A stretch of DNA of 64,000 bases from Planctomycetia bacterium (GTDB lineage: Bacteria; Planctomycetota; Brocadiia; Brocadiales; Brocadiaceae). Under the pieces are notes generated by a model, which was not told the DNA's origin, made no database searches, and was given only the letters and a program-made list of their open reading frames with translations. A program made the position numbers and the translations under genes. Shown piece after piece: positions 9,898 through 19,405 of this stretch. Every line of letters starts with the position of its first letter. Positions within the stretch are counted from its first letter, which is position 1. The stretch lies in assembly GCA_015075005.1 (NCBI GenBank), contig JABTVC010000002.1, positions 186,001 through 250,000 on the forward strand. Reading direction: 5' to 3'.

Positions 9898-10157
9898 ATG
9901 GTAAATCCAGCGCTTTCAAGCGCACGGGCATTTGCCTTCTACATTGATAACCCCCTAATCCGTCCAGCACGCAGGGTATAGTTCCACAGGCAAGCCTCTG
10001 CTTTCGTCATTTTCTAACGCAGGTCGTTTGCAAACGGCTGCAACCATTTGCTGCAGGCGTAATTATCGGTTTCATCGGCCTTTGGTTTTTCCCGCATTGT
10101 TTTCGTGTTCCAGTCGACCCCCCTTCCCCCGCCAGCGGAGGACAGTGGTCTGCCACG
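9898..10157 (-). repeat. Dispersed repeat copy 1: decayed DUF559-endonuclease fragment plus GC palindrome
   Basis: This region matches 36097-36354, on the opposite strand, along its whole length. The minus-strand frame reads MREKPKADETDNYA...KWLQPF..DLR, then a TAG, then KMTKAEACLWNYTLRAGRIRG and a frame shift. The LR..MTKAE..LW..LR block is the start of DUF559 (very-short-patch-repair-like) endonucleases, but the catalytic half is absent. Both copies end at the same point (CTGGATTTACCAT) and carry the same CCCCGC.GGCGG palindrome and GTGGTC(T/A)GCCACG at the other end. It lies just upstream of the porin start. Confidence 0.65.
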
Positions 10158-10160
10158 TTC

Positions 10161-12560
10161 TTAGTCTTTTCCCTCAGATTTGACTCCCTGCCGGGCAGCT
10201 AAGGCAATCAATTGCTGCTCCAATTGCCGATAATCTTTATTATCCGGGTAATTCCTGATCAATTTTACAGCATACCTCAGTGCTCTTCCAAACTCGCCTC
10301 TGTCCCGGTGAATTGTTGCCAGAGAAACCATCAAATCCCTGTCGTAAGGATTTCGATTTAATGCCCTCCTGAGAACCGATACTGCCAGTCCAGACATTCC
10401 AAGCGAATTCAGCGTAACACCATAGACGTAGCTATATCGTGCATTCTCCGGTACAAGTATCGCGGCCTTACGCAAATAGTAGAAGGCTTTCTTGTGTTCC
10501 CCGGTGCGAATCATCAACAGTCCCATCGCGTGATGGGCAGGCGCTGATTCTGGCGCAATGCCGAGTGCATGAAGTAAGATGCCCATTCCTTTTTCATCCT
10601 GGTTCTGCGCGCGATAAACATCTGCGAGATTGATATATCCGGGGATAAAGACCGGTTCAATCTCGATCGCTTTTTTGTACGAGGCTGCAGCGCGATCATA
10701 CTCGCCGCGATCCATACAAAGATTTCCCAGATTCATGTGTGCCGCCGGATAATCAGCATTGAGCATCTGTGACTCTTCGTATTCTTTGATAGCGGCATCT
10801 CTTTGTTGCAACGCTGATTTTGACAAAATGTCAGATGGTACGGCGCCTAATGAACGTGCCGCAAGGGTACGTACCAGCCGTACCTGATCCTGCAATACAG
10901 GGAGCAGGAATGGTAGCCGATCATTTGGCGTCAAGATATCCAAAGCAGTGACTGCCTCAGAACGAATGAGTGGATTGGCGGCTTGTAGCATTTTTCTGAG
11001 AGTAAGCACTGTGGATTCACAGGGATAGTTGCGCAGCAGGAAAACCGCTGTGGCACGCACCATCGGCGAATGCTGACTACCTTCAGCTAAACGAGAGAGA
11101 TCGGCATCAGCACCGGGCATGCCGCGGCTGGCGTCACGGAATATCTCACCATAATGCTTTCCAGTCTTTGGTTGACCGTACCACTTCGCGAAATGTTCTG
11201 CTGCCCATGCCGGTGACTTGTCTGCATGGCAATTGTTACATCCATTCGGCACATCCAGTTTTATCGAAAGGTCGGGCCGCGGAACGCGGAAGCTGTGGTC
11301 CCGACGTGGATCGACTACCATGTATGTGCGGGACGGCATATGACATTCTATACATTGCGAGCCCAATGAATCCATTTTATGAAAATGGTGTTCGCTGGAA
11401 CCATATTTTTCAGGCTGGTGGCACGAGTAGCACAATTCATTACCTTCCTTCCGGCGCCGGGTGCTATGTGCATCATGGCAATCCGTGCAAACGATGCCTG
11501 CCTGATACATCTTGCTCTGCAAGAATGAGCCATACTCATAGACCTCATCACGAATCTGCCCGTCCGGATAGTAGAGGTTTTCATCTAATACTTGCGGGTA
11601 GTGTGTGTCAAGCAACGGTTTTCCGTGCACATAGTCCTCACTGATGACTCCCCTGCGGCTGTGACATCGTGCGCACATTTCAACCTGCTTTTGCTTGCGC
11701 CGGGGATTACTTGGTTTGTACGTAGCCAACTTCTTGTCGAATACCCAGGTTACCTCTGCGTCCTCTTCGTCCTTTAAACGAATCAACAGTCCCATGTCTG
11801 CGTCATCCCAGACATCCTCACCACTTGCCTCGGCCTTTGCCCATGCAACATGTCCCGAGCCTGGTCCGTGGCATGCCTCACACGAAACATCGATCTCTGA
11901 CCATGTGGTGTTGTAACGGTCTGCGGATGCATTGTAGTTTTTTTTCAGGTTAGTGGAATGACACTCTGCGCACATGTAGTTCCAGTTCTGAGAGATTCGC
12001 GTCCAGTAAAGAATATCATCAGGCCGAATGCGTTCTTTGTTGTAGATATGAAACCAGCGCTGCCCCCCCTGTTCCTTTGACCTCGTATCCCAGCACAGAG
12101 GGAGGGTTTGCACCCGGCCATCAGGGAACTCTACCAGATATTGCTGCAAAGGCCGCACTCCAAAGGTGTATTTTATGGTAAATTCCTGGAATTTACCGCC
12201 ATGTCCCTCAGTGAAAACAAAATATTTACCATCTCTTTTGTAAAACGCAGACGTCATACCCAGATGATGAAACGAGGCGTTGTTGAAATCGCCAAGCACT
12301 GTCGCATCGGTTGCATAATCCATCGCAAGGTCGTGGTCAGAGCCTGTATACAGTGCATAAATATCATCATGGCATGATCTGCACGCCTCTCTGCCAACAT
12401 AGTGAGCGCTCATCGTTGTTTGAGAGGAATTGCTATCTTGTGTTTTATGGCAGCCAATGCATATCAGGAGAGATATGCATACAATCACAATTCCAGTCAT
12501 AGGGAAAAAGACACAAAGGCACTCAATTACCTGTTTGTAATAATAAGCATACATTTTCAT
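10161..12560 (-). CDS. Octaheme c-type cytochrome with HEAT-like and TPR repeats
   Basis: This 799-residue exported electron-transfer protein has an N-terminal hydrophobic anchor (MTGIVIVCISLLICIGC, possibly a lipobox). Eight CXXCH haem sites follow: CRSCH, CAECH, CEACH, CARCH, CTDCH, CYSCH, CIECH and CNNCH. The spacing is of the cytochrome c554/multihaem type. After about residue 450 come HEAT-like helices (SPMVRATAVFLLRNYP, NPLIRSEAVTALDIL), then four or so TPR units (AAHMNLGNLCMDRGEYDRAAASYKKAIE and so on). The hydrophobic segment also contains CIGCH, which is probably not a haem site. Such cytochrome-TPR proteins occur in planctomycetes and deltaproteobacteria. The substrate is unknown. 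It is transcribed towards the porin. Confidence 0.85.
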   Translation of the reverse strand: MKMYAYYYKQVIECLCVFFPMTGIVIVCISLLICIGCHKTQDSNSSQTTMSAHYVGREACRSCHDDIYALYTGSDHDLAMDYATDATVLGDFNNASFHHLGMTSAFYKRDGKYFVFTEGHGGKFQEFTIKYTFGVRPLQQYLVEFPDGRVQTLPLCWDTRSKEQGGQRWFHIYNKERIRPDDILYWTRISQNWNYMCAECHSTNLKKNYNASADRYNTTWSEIDVSCEACHGPGSGHVAWAKAEASGEDVWDDADMGLLIRLKDEEDAEVTWVFDKKLATYKPSNPRRKQKQVEMCARCHSRRGVISEDYVHGKPLLDTHYPQVLDENLYYPDGQIRDEVYEYGSFLQSKMYQAGIVCTDCHDAHSTRRRKEGNELCYSCHQPEKYGSSEHHFHKMDSLGSQCIECHMPSRTYMVVDPRRDHSFRVPRPDLSIKLDVPNGCNNCHADKSPAWAAEHFAKWYGQPKTGKHYGEIFRDASRGMPGADADLSRLAEGSQHSPMVRATAVFLLRNYPCESTVLTLRKMLQAANPLIRSEAVTALDILTPNDRLPFLLPVLQDQVRLVRTLAARSLGAVPSDILSKSALQQRDAAIKEYEESQMLNADYPAAHMNLGNLCMDRGEYDRAAASYKKAIEIEPVFIPGYINLADVYRAQNQDEKGMGILLHALGIAPESAPAHHAMGLLMIRTGEHKKAFYYLRKAAILVPENARYSYVYGVTLNSLGMSGLAVSVLRRALNRNPYDRDLMVSLATIHRDRGEFGRALRYAVKLIRNYPDNKDYRQLEQQLIALAARQGVKSEGKD

Positions 12561-12693
12561 TCGTTCATTGTAAAGATATTTTCAAAAGGTCAGGTAGTTT
12601 GTATTTACCTTCCCCAGTCTCCGTCCGCTTACGAAAGAGGAGACCGGGGAGGGATGAAAATTCCTTAACACCAAATTAATACAGTGCACCGAA

Positions 12694-15255
12694 TCACTCG
12701 GGCGTGCGGGGAGCTTCCTTCCGGGCATCGTGCACCGCGTCGTTCACCTTGTCGCTCACGTCACGAACCTCTACTGTTACCTTCGGGATGTGACCGGTGA
12801 ACTTCGACTTGATTCCGGAACCGATGGCCTCAACTACCGGCGTGGCCTGGTCAATACCCACATCAGCCGTCTCTTCGGCCGAGAAGACCATGGGCTGAGT
12901 GCGGTTGATATGGCCTTCAGCGACCTTCTGGTCGTTGACGAAGAGTGTACCCAAACCGCCCTTACCCAAACCACCACCGTCATAAGCAAACTCGAAGCGG
13001 ATCGTTGCCTTACCTGGTTGGAGCGCTTCCTTCGCGGCGATGGTGGTCCTCTCCAGGCCGAGGAAGTTGTAATCATAGGCGGGTACGCCATCCTTGACGT
13101 AAAGCGCCCAGCCGCCAAAACGCCCGCCCTGTACAAGGATTGCGCCGTGCGCACCTTTTTCGGGCACTTCGACATCTGCGATAATGGTCTTTGACTTGTT
13201 CTTGATGTTGAGGAAGACATTCTCGGTCATGCCCGTCATGCCTTCGGCAAGTGTGAGCGAAGTGCGGCCGGCCATCAGGTCGGGACGCCCAACCAGTGCC
13301 GCATTCACACGCTCAAGGACCCGATCGTCAACAGGCAGCACATGGTTCCGCTCTGCCTCCTGCATGAACAGAGACTGCATCTCGGCGAGCTTCTGCGGTT
13401 GCCGCAGACCTAAATCGTTGATCAGGCTGAAGTCGGTGCGCACATCATAGAGTTCCCAGAGGTCGGCCTCAAGAGAACGGCGTGGTTTGGCCTCCCACGG
13501 TGCCCTATGAATCGTTCGTGCGAACCAGCCATCGTGGTAGATGGCACGGTTGCCGAACATCTCGAAATACTGAGTGACATGCCGATCCTTAGCACTGGCA
13601 TCGTCGAAACTATAAAGCATGCTTACGCCGTCCATCGGCCTCTGTACCACACCGTTAACTTTTCTGGGCTCAGGCAGGCCGGCTGCTTCGAGAATGGCCG
13701 GAGTCACATCGATGACGTGGTGGAACTGGGTGCGCTGCTCCCCCCTGGCCTTGATGCCCTTGGGCCAGTGAACTGCCAGGCCGACCTTCGTACCGCCGTG
13801 GTCAGAAGCGATCTGCTTTGTCCACTTATAAGGAGTATCCATGGCAACCGCCCATCCTGCTGCCATGTGCGGGTAGGTTTCGTGCCCGCCCCACTGGTCA
13901 TAATGCTTTAGCATTTCGGGAACAGTTTCCTGCACCCCGTTGAAGTAGGTCATCTCGCTGAACATACCGTTACGGCCACCCTCGGCGCTGGTGCCGTTGT
14001 CGCCGGCAACATAGAAGATTAGCGTGTTATCCAGTTGTCCGATATCTTCCACTGCCTGGATCAGGCGACCGACCTCGTGATCGGTCATTTCCAGGAAGGC
14101 CGCGAAGACTTCAAACTGCCGGGTGAAGAGCCGCTTTTCATCGGTGGTTAGTGTATCCCAATTCGGAATCGCCTCTGGCTTCGGCGCGAGCATGGTTCCT
14201 TCGGGCACAACACCGAGTTCGATCTGACGTGTCAGAATCTCATCGCGCAGCTTGTCCCAGCCCTGATCAAACTTCCCCTTCCAGTGCTCAATCCATTCCC
14301 TGGGAACATGGTGCGGCGCATGCACGGCGCCAGGCGCGAAGTAAATAAAGAATGGTTTCTGTGGTGTCAGCGCCTTCTGATACTTAACCCACGCAACCGA
14401 CTGATCGGTCATGTCGGTGAGGAAGTGGTAGTTTGGGTCTTCGGGGATTTTGACCGGAGCAATGCCATCGTAAATGGATGGGGCCCAATGGTCAGTCTCG
14501 CCGCCAAGAAAACCGTAGAACTTGTCAAAGCCCTGGCGCGTGGGCCAGCGGTCGTAGGGACCTGAGACACTGGCCTCCCATACGGCGGTCTCATGCCACT
14601 TGCCGAATGCGGCCGTGCTGTAGCCGTTGAGACGCAACATTTCGGCGACCGGCGTAACATTGCCGGGGATCTGGCCGGTGTTGCCGGGAAAGGCTGTACC
14701 TGTCTCGATAATGCTACCCATGTTGTTGACATGATGATTACGCCCACTCTTGAGCGCCGCCCGCGTTGACGAGCAAACGGCGGTGGTGTGAAAATTGTTG
14801 TAGCGCAAGCCCTCACTGGCCAGACGGTCAAACGTTGGCGTAGGGATCGGTCCTCCAAATGCGCTGGTACCGGCAAAGCCAAGATCGTCGAGCAGGACAA
14901 TGATGACATTCGGGGCACCTTCCGGGGCAACAACCTGGAACCTCGGCGGCGGCGTAGCGTTCCGAACATCCAATTCCGTGCAGACCGGTTGCTTTGGCTC
15001 CGGAATAGGCAGAACAGTGCGTTTGAAGTTACCAGGAGACTGCGTAGTAGCGGAGGCTGCCGTCTTTTTCTTTACTACCCCGGCAGAAACCTTCTTCTTT
15101 TTCTCCTGTGTAACTGATTCAGCGTCAGCCTCCTGCGTGTTCGCTGCTGCGGACAACTGGGTGCAGGGAATAGGGCCAACACCCAGCATCATCATGACGG
15201 CTATGGTCAACACTCCCGGCATCTCTTTTATGAGTTTTGTTCCTTTCGTTTTCAT
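12694..15255 (-). CDS. Arylsulfatase, large exported form with C-terminal beta domain
   Basis: This 853-residue sulfatase (alkaline-phosphatase superfamily) hydrolyses sulfate esters. It carries a signal peptide, a low-complexity linker rich in K, S and T, and then the metal-binding start NVIIVLLDDLGFAGTSAFGG. The catalytic segment is C161-S-S-T-R165 followed by AALKSGRNHH. The usual maturation motif is C-x-P/A-x-R, and here the third position is serine. GKWHE and the second metal site GDNGTSAEGG are present. The C-terminal 180 residues form a beta-rich region. GGAGGGA before the ATG at 15255 supports the start. The gene is GC-richer than its surroundings. Periplasmic location is inferred from the signal peptide. 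Confidence 0.9.
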   Translation of the reverse strand: MKTKGTKLIKEMPGVLTIAVMMMLGVGPIPCTQLSAAANTQEADAESVTQEKKKKVSAGVVKKKTAASATTQSPGNFKRTVLPIPEPKQPVCTELDVRNATPPPRFQVVAPEGAPNVIIVLLDDLGFAGTSAFGGPIPTPTFDRLASEGLRYNNFHTTAVCSSTRAALKSGRNHHVNNMGSIIETGTAFPGNTGQIPGNVTPVAEMLRLNGYSTAAFGKWHETAVWEASVSGPYDRWPTRQGFDKFYGFLGGETDHWAPSIYDGIAPVKIPEDPNYHFLTDMTDQSVAWVKYQKALTPQKPFFIYFAPGAVHAPHHVPREWIEHWKGKFDQGWDKLRDEILTRQIELGVVPEGTMLAPKPEAIPNWDTLTTDEKRLFTRQFEVFAAFLEMTDHEVGRLIQAVEDIGQLDNTLIFYVAGDNGTSAEGGRNGMFSEMTYFNGVQETVPEMLKHYDQWGGHETYPHMAAGWAVAMDTPYKWTKQIASDHGGTKVGLAVHWPKGIKARGEQRTQFHHVIDVTPAILEAAGLPEPRKVNGVVQRPMDGVSMLYSFDDASAKDRHVTQYFEMFGNRAIYHDGWFARTIHRAPWEAKPRRSLEADLWELYDVRTDFSLINDLGLRQPQKLAEMQSLFMQEAERNHVLPVDDRVLERVNAALVGRPDLMAGRTSLTLAEGMTGMTENVFLNIKNKSKTIIADVEVPEKGAHGAILVQGGRFGGWALYVKDGVPAYDYNFLGLERTTIAAKEALQPGKATIRFEFAYDGGGLGKGGLGTLFVNDQKVAEGHINRTQPMVFSAEETADVGIDQATPVVEAIGSGIKSKFTGHIPKVTVEVRDVSDKVNDAVHDARKEAPRTPE

Positions 15256-15415
15256 GATATTATAATCCCTCCGTTTTAAAGCAAGACAATTTGGTTGTGC
15301 CCGTCAGGGCAAAACAATCACTATGAAAAAGCTTCCATTCTTGTCAGAAAATACGCTATAAACACTCCTTCCTTTTTAAAAATTCTTAATAATAACGATA
15401 TGTCGCGATTTAAAA

Positions 15416-15441
15416 TAGGGGCGTATTGCAATACGCCCCTA
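15416..15441. repeat. Perfect 26-bp palindrome
   Basis: Two 13-base arms starting TAGGGGCGTATTG read the same on both strands without a loop. It sits in the 236-base gap between the sulfatase and the alpha/beta hydrolase genes. With no T-run it is not a convincing terminator. It looks like one of several dispersed intergenic palindromes in this genome. Confidence 0.6.
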
Positions 15442-15491
15442 CCCTGCTGGAATTTTTCAAAAAAACCAAACTATTACGAAAAAAGATGTTT

Positions 15492-16955
15492 TTACAACGA
15501 CTCCACGATACGTCGCTCCATATAAGAAAAGAAAGGGTTATACCGAAGACGCATCAGTTGATCGATCGGGACTTGCAAAACGCCCTTTTCCCCCCGCGGT
15601 TCAACCATCCCCAAAACAAAAACCCCTTTCTTTTTCAAGTCCTCCCGATCGCCATAGAGCGGGTCATCGGGGGAAAACGGGACAGCCACATGTGACAGAG
15701 AATAAATTCCTCTGGGCCATTCGAGGTTCAAAGGTTCATGGGTAATAGCACCCGAACCAGCATCCCGTGTCTCAGCAACAACCCGCAGGGTGCCTGATGT
15801 TTGGTTTGTGATGAGCGTCCATGTATAAGGAAGAACGGAGGCGTCTTTAAGATGACTTAAAAAAACATCATGCCGGTCTTTGATAAATGCCTCTAACGCG
15901 GAAAACCGATTCACATCGAAAAGGATGAGTTCGTGTCCGTTTGGCTTGAGCCGATCATAAAGATTTGTAATCAGCGAAGGGGTAAGCACCGTGGAATCAA
16001 CCACGGAAGAAAACGTTTGAATGGGCGGAAGCTGCCCCAGTTTTCCCTCATTCTTAAGCTGGTCGATCTTTTTTTGTGTTATACGTGTTAACTGATACAG
16101 TTGATGACCAGCGATTTTTGGAAACGAATTGTACTTGAATGGGTCATACTCGGGCCCGATGGACTCCCATGCGATTTTTTTAAAGTATGGGATAAAACTA
16201 AGCGCCCGGTGCCAGCCTGAGAATGCAGCAAACCGGGTAATGCCAATGGCCGGTGAGAAAAGAAATACTTTTTGGGGCTTTATTTCTGATTCGTCATCGA
16301 CCATGTTTAAGGCGTAATAAACAGCAATCAACCCTCCGTTGGAATAACCGCCAAGATAAAATGGTGCATCCGGACCTATCGCAGAACGGACATGATGCGC
16401 CGCCAAATCCGTCGCCGCCACCCAGTCCTTCCATGTGGGATTCTTCAACATGCCCGGAATTGTTCCATGTCCCGGCAACCGTGGAACCAGGACATAATAC
16501 CCCTGCCGGTGAAAAATATTTGCCAGCGCTCTCATGGAGTAAGGACTGTCCGATAATCCGTGTAAAAGGAGAACGCCACCTTTGGGATGCTCAGGATGGA
16601 GTTCAAAGGTTCTGTTCCAATTCTTTTCCTGACGGTCGGGATTGCAAAATGCTTCTGTGTAGTACCTGTTGAATATTTGCTGATCTTCTTTCGCGATCCG
16701 TTGGTTAACAGATGCCTTTAAATTGTCAAAGAGCCGGTCTTCCAATTTGATATAGTCTTCAAATGTGAAGCCTGGTTTTATGTCGCCTGCTCTAAATTCG
16801 GGAGACAGATGGGCGGTATGCCATATCTTCAAGTCTGGCATGCGCCTGGCATCAAAACCGCGTATCAGGAGAATGGTGGCAAGAACCGCCACCAAACATC
16901 CGGCAAGCGTTAAGACCCATGTAAGAATTCGTTTGGCGAACTTAATTATGTTCAT
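15492..16955 (-). CDS. Membrane-anchored alpha/beta hydrolase
   Basis: This serine hydrolase of about 487 residues has an N-terminal membrane helix (ILTWVLTLAGCLVAVLATILLI). The alpha/beta-hydrolase core begins at GGVLLLHGLSDSPYSM (oxyanion region), and the nucleophile serine sits in GGYSNGG (G-x-S-x-G type). A late histidine, probably in DRHDVFLSH, would complete the triad. The long N-terminal and C-terminal extensions are not recognised. The start is the ATG at 16955, with GGAGGAC 6-8 bases upstream. The frame also stays open upstream to 17000 without a ribosome site. Substrate unknown; lipid or ester hydrolysis is plausible. Confidence 0.75.
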   Translation of the reverse strand: MNIIKFAKRILTWVLTLAGCLVAVLATILLIRGFDARRMPDLKIWHTAHLSPEFRAGDIKPGFTFEDYIKLEDRLFDNLKASVNQRIAKEDQQIFNRYYTEAFCNPDRQEKNWNRTFELHPEHPKGGVLLLHGLSDSPYSMRALANIFHRQGYYVLVPRLPGHGTIPGMLKNPTWKDWVAATDLAAHHVRSAIGPDAPFYLGGYSNGGLIAVYYALNMVDDESEIKPQKVFLFSPAIGITRFAAFSGWHRALSFIPYFKKIAWESIGPEYDPFKYNSFPKIAGHQLYQLTRITQKKIDQLKNEGKLGQLPPIQTFSSVVDSTVLTPSLITNLYDRLKPNGHELILFDVNRFSALEAFIKDRHDVFLSHLKDASVLPYTWTLITNQTSGTLRVVAETRDAGSGAITHEPLNLEWPRGIYSLSHVAVPFSPDDPLYGDREDLKKKGVFVLGMVEPRGEKGVLQVPIDQLMRLRYNPFFSYMERRIVESL

Positions 16956-17290
16956 GCTTGTCCTCCGAAAACGAGATTGATGGAACCACCCTGGCGCCAA
17001 GGAGGTTATCGAAATGGTCGTCTTTATATTTCAATTAACAAATATGGGAAATAAATATTTGAGTTAAAAAGTCCCCTCCTGGGAGGTGAATTACAAATGA
17101 TTGAAATTCCCAACCATTTTTCTGCCAATGCGGCCATTGTAGATAAAATGCATCCGGATTGCCACAGGAAATACGTCTTGACAAACCCATCCACCTTTTC
17201 TTACCATACCATACCAAACCATATCTTAGTCTAATCTAGACTGACCTTTATGATGGTAAATGCTGACATGGTAGCACCCAGCCCACCGGT

Positions 17291-17429
17291 ATGAAAGCTA
17301 TTACTGTTGAACCAAAAAAGCCTGGAACCGCGAGACTCATGGATATTCCGGAGCCGGATGCGATCGTTGAATGCGCCCGAAAGAAAACCTGATGATATAA
17401 AGGTGGTCATTCAGTTCTCCGAAGTATGA
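17291..17429 (+). pseudogene. Scar of a zinc-dependent glucose dehydrogenase (both ends only)
   Basis: The sequence opens with MKAITVEPKKPGTARLMDIPEPD, the typical start of archaeal-type glucose 1-dehydrogenases (medium-chain zinc dehydrogenases). It then jumps, with a frame change, to APERKPDDIKVVIQF followed by SEV and a stop, which resembles the C-terminus of the same family. Some 300 codons between are missing. It therefore looks like a single large internal deletion that left both ends of the gene. The rest of the 17001-17522 gap shows no other feature. Confidence 0.5.
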
Positions 17430-17522
17430 TCAGGTAAGAGATACCGTTTGTATTATATAATCAGCGGGCTTGATTGTTAAAGTAATTTATGATTGTTGAA
17501 AAATGAAAAGGAGTCAATTTAC

Positions 17523-19277
17523 ATGGAACCTAAAGTTAAAAGTGCACCCATGAAAGTAATTATCGTTGGCGGAGTGGCCGGGGGTGCATCCTGTGCAGCC
17601 CGGCTTCGCAGGTTAGATGAAAAAGCAGAAATCCTTATGGTGGAACGCGGACCCTATGTTTCGTACGCCAACTGCGGACTGCCGTACTATATCGGAGGCT
17701 CGATTGAAAACGAGTCGAGTCTCCTGGTGGCAACGGAACAAATGTTTCGTTCCGTATTCGCGATCGATTGCAGAACCAATTGTGAGGCAATAGGAATATC
17801 CGCAGAGAAAAAAACTATTGAACTTAAAAATCATCTTACTGGTGAAGTAACTACTGAAAAATATGATAAACTCGTTTTATCTCCAGGAGCTGCACCTATT
17901 CGTCCGCCGCTTCCTGGTATCGATATTCCGGGAATATTTTCTGTCAGAACTGTGCCTGATGCAAGAAACATACGCGAATGGCTCGATCGTAATATGTTAA
18001 ATACAGGAATGAATGAGTACGGCGGAACTAACATAATTGCAAAACCAAAGAATGCGGTTGTAGTTGGAGGTGGTTTTATTGGGCTTGAGATGGTCGAAAA
18101 TTTAGTACATCGTGGACTTACTGTAACACTGATTGAAAAGCTGAATCAGGTTATGCCTCCGCTTGATCTTGAAATGGCACGTATCGCTAAACAGTATATG
18201 GAAAAACACGGTGTTAAAGTTGAACTTAATGACGGCGTTGCCGGATTTCGTCAGGCAAAAGAAGGAACGCTTGAAGTGCTTACAGAATCAGGTAAAGTTT
18301 ATCCTGCAGAGGTTGTTATCCTTGCGATTGGTGTTAAGCCTGAAACTGCATTAGCAAAGATGGCAGGATTAGAAATTGGTAAGCGCGGAGGAATCAGAGT
18401 TGATGAGCAAATGCGTACTTCTCATACTGATATCTTCGCAGTTGGCGATGCTGTTGAAGTAAAAGACTTTGTAACAGGCGAATGGAATTTAATACCTCTT
18501 GCCGGGCCTGCAAACCGACAGGGAAGAATTGTGGCTGATGTTCTCTGTGGTCGTAATTCCCGATATCGCGGCACACAAGGTACATCAATCTGTAAACTAT
18601 TTGATGCTGCAATCGCACAAACAGGCGTGAGTGAAAAGACTCTTAAAGGTCTTGGAGAAAGGGATTATGAAAAGATTTATACCTACCCGAATTCACACGC
18701 GGGATATTATCCTGGCGCAAAGATGCTTATCATAAAAACTTTATTCAGAAAATCGGATGGTAAATTACTTGGTGCGCAAGTACTCGGGGAAGATGGTGTG
18801 CCGAAGAGAATAGATTCGTTTTCAATGGCGATTCAAATGGGGTGCACCATTTACGATCTCGAAGAATCTGAATTATGCTATGCTCCACCTTATGGAAGTG
18901 CTAAAGATCCTGTAAACTTTGCAGGAATGGTCGCCGGAAATGTACTTCATGGAGATATGCCTATATGTCATTGGGATTCAATTGAAAATAGTTTCTTATT
19001 GGATGTAAGAAATCCGCAGGAACTTGAGGTAGAATCAGTAAAAGGTTCAGTTAATATTCCATTACCGCAATTACGTTCTCGTCTGGGTGAACTTCCACGC
19101 GATCGTGAAATTCATGTATTCTGTCGTTCAGCACAACGATCCTATTACGCTACGAGAATCCTGTTGCAAAACGGCTTTAAAGCAAGGAATATCTCAGGCG
19201 GAATGTTATCACGTTCACATAGTGCTGTTGGCCCTGTGGCTGTAGCAAGTTTAATGACTACACAAGACAAGAAATAA
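17523..19277 (+). CDS. CoA-disulfide reductase-type flavoprotein fused to a rhodanese domain
   Basis: This 584-residue FAD/NAD(P)-dependent disulfide reductase has an FAD-binding GGVAGGASCAARLRR (about 16-30). The single redox cysteine is C51 in SYANCGLPYYIGG, the NAD-binding motif is VVVGGGFIGLEM (about 180), and FAVGDAVEV closes the FAD domain. A C-terminal rhodanese domain (about 465-560) has its catalytic cysteine near 534 in FCRSAQRSY. Relatives reduce CoA disulfide, CoA persulfide or polysulfide (Npsr/CoADR-RHD). AAGGAG ahead of the ATG at 17523 fixes the start. Codon use shifts inside the gene: the first 80 or so codons are GC-rich and the rest clearly AT-richer. Confidence 0.9.
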   Translation: MEPKVKSAPMKVIIVGGVAGGASCAARLRRLDEKAEILMVERGPYVSYANCGLPYYIGGSIENESSLLVATEQMFRSVFAIDCRTNCEAIGISAEKKTIELKNHLTGEVTTEKYDKLVLSPGAAPIRPPLPGIDIPGIFSVRTVPDARNIREWLDRNMLNTGMNEYGGTNIIAKPKNAVVVGGGFIGLEMVENLVHRGLTVTLIEKLNQVMPPLDLEMARIAKQYMEKHGVKVELNDGVAGFRQAKEGTLEVLTESGKVYPAEVVILAIGVKPETALAKMAGLEIGKRGGIRVDEQMRTSHTDIFAVGDAVEVKDFVTGEWNLIPLAGPANRQGRIVADVLCGRNSRYRGTQGTSICKLFDAAIAQTGVSEKTLKGLGERDYEKIYTYPNSHAGYYPGAKMLIIKTLFRKSDGKLLGAQVLGEDGVPKRIDSFSMAIQMGCTIYDLEESELCYAPPYGSAKDPVNFAGMVAGNVLHGDMPICHWDSIENSFLLDVRNPQELEVESVKGSVNIPLPQLRSRLGELPRDREIHVFCRSAQRSYYATRILLQNGFKARNISGGMLSRSHSAVGPVAVASLMTTQDKK

Positions 19278-19405
19278 CCCGATGTTTATCCGGGCGGATG
19301 GGCCTGTCTTTTGAGAAACCATCATCACCGCCAGTACGGTGATATGTGAGGTTACTAACCTAAAAAAGAAGATTATTCAGGAGTGCAGAGGTGCCGGTCG
19401 TGGTT

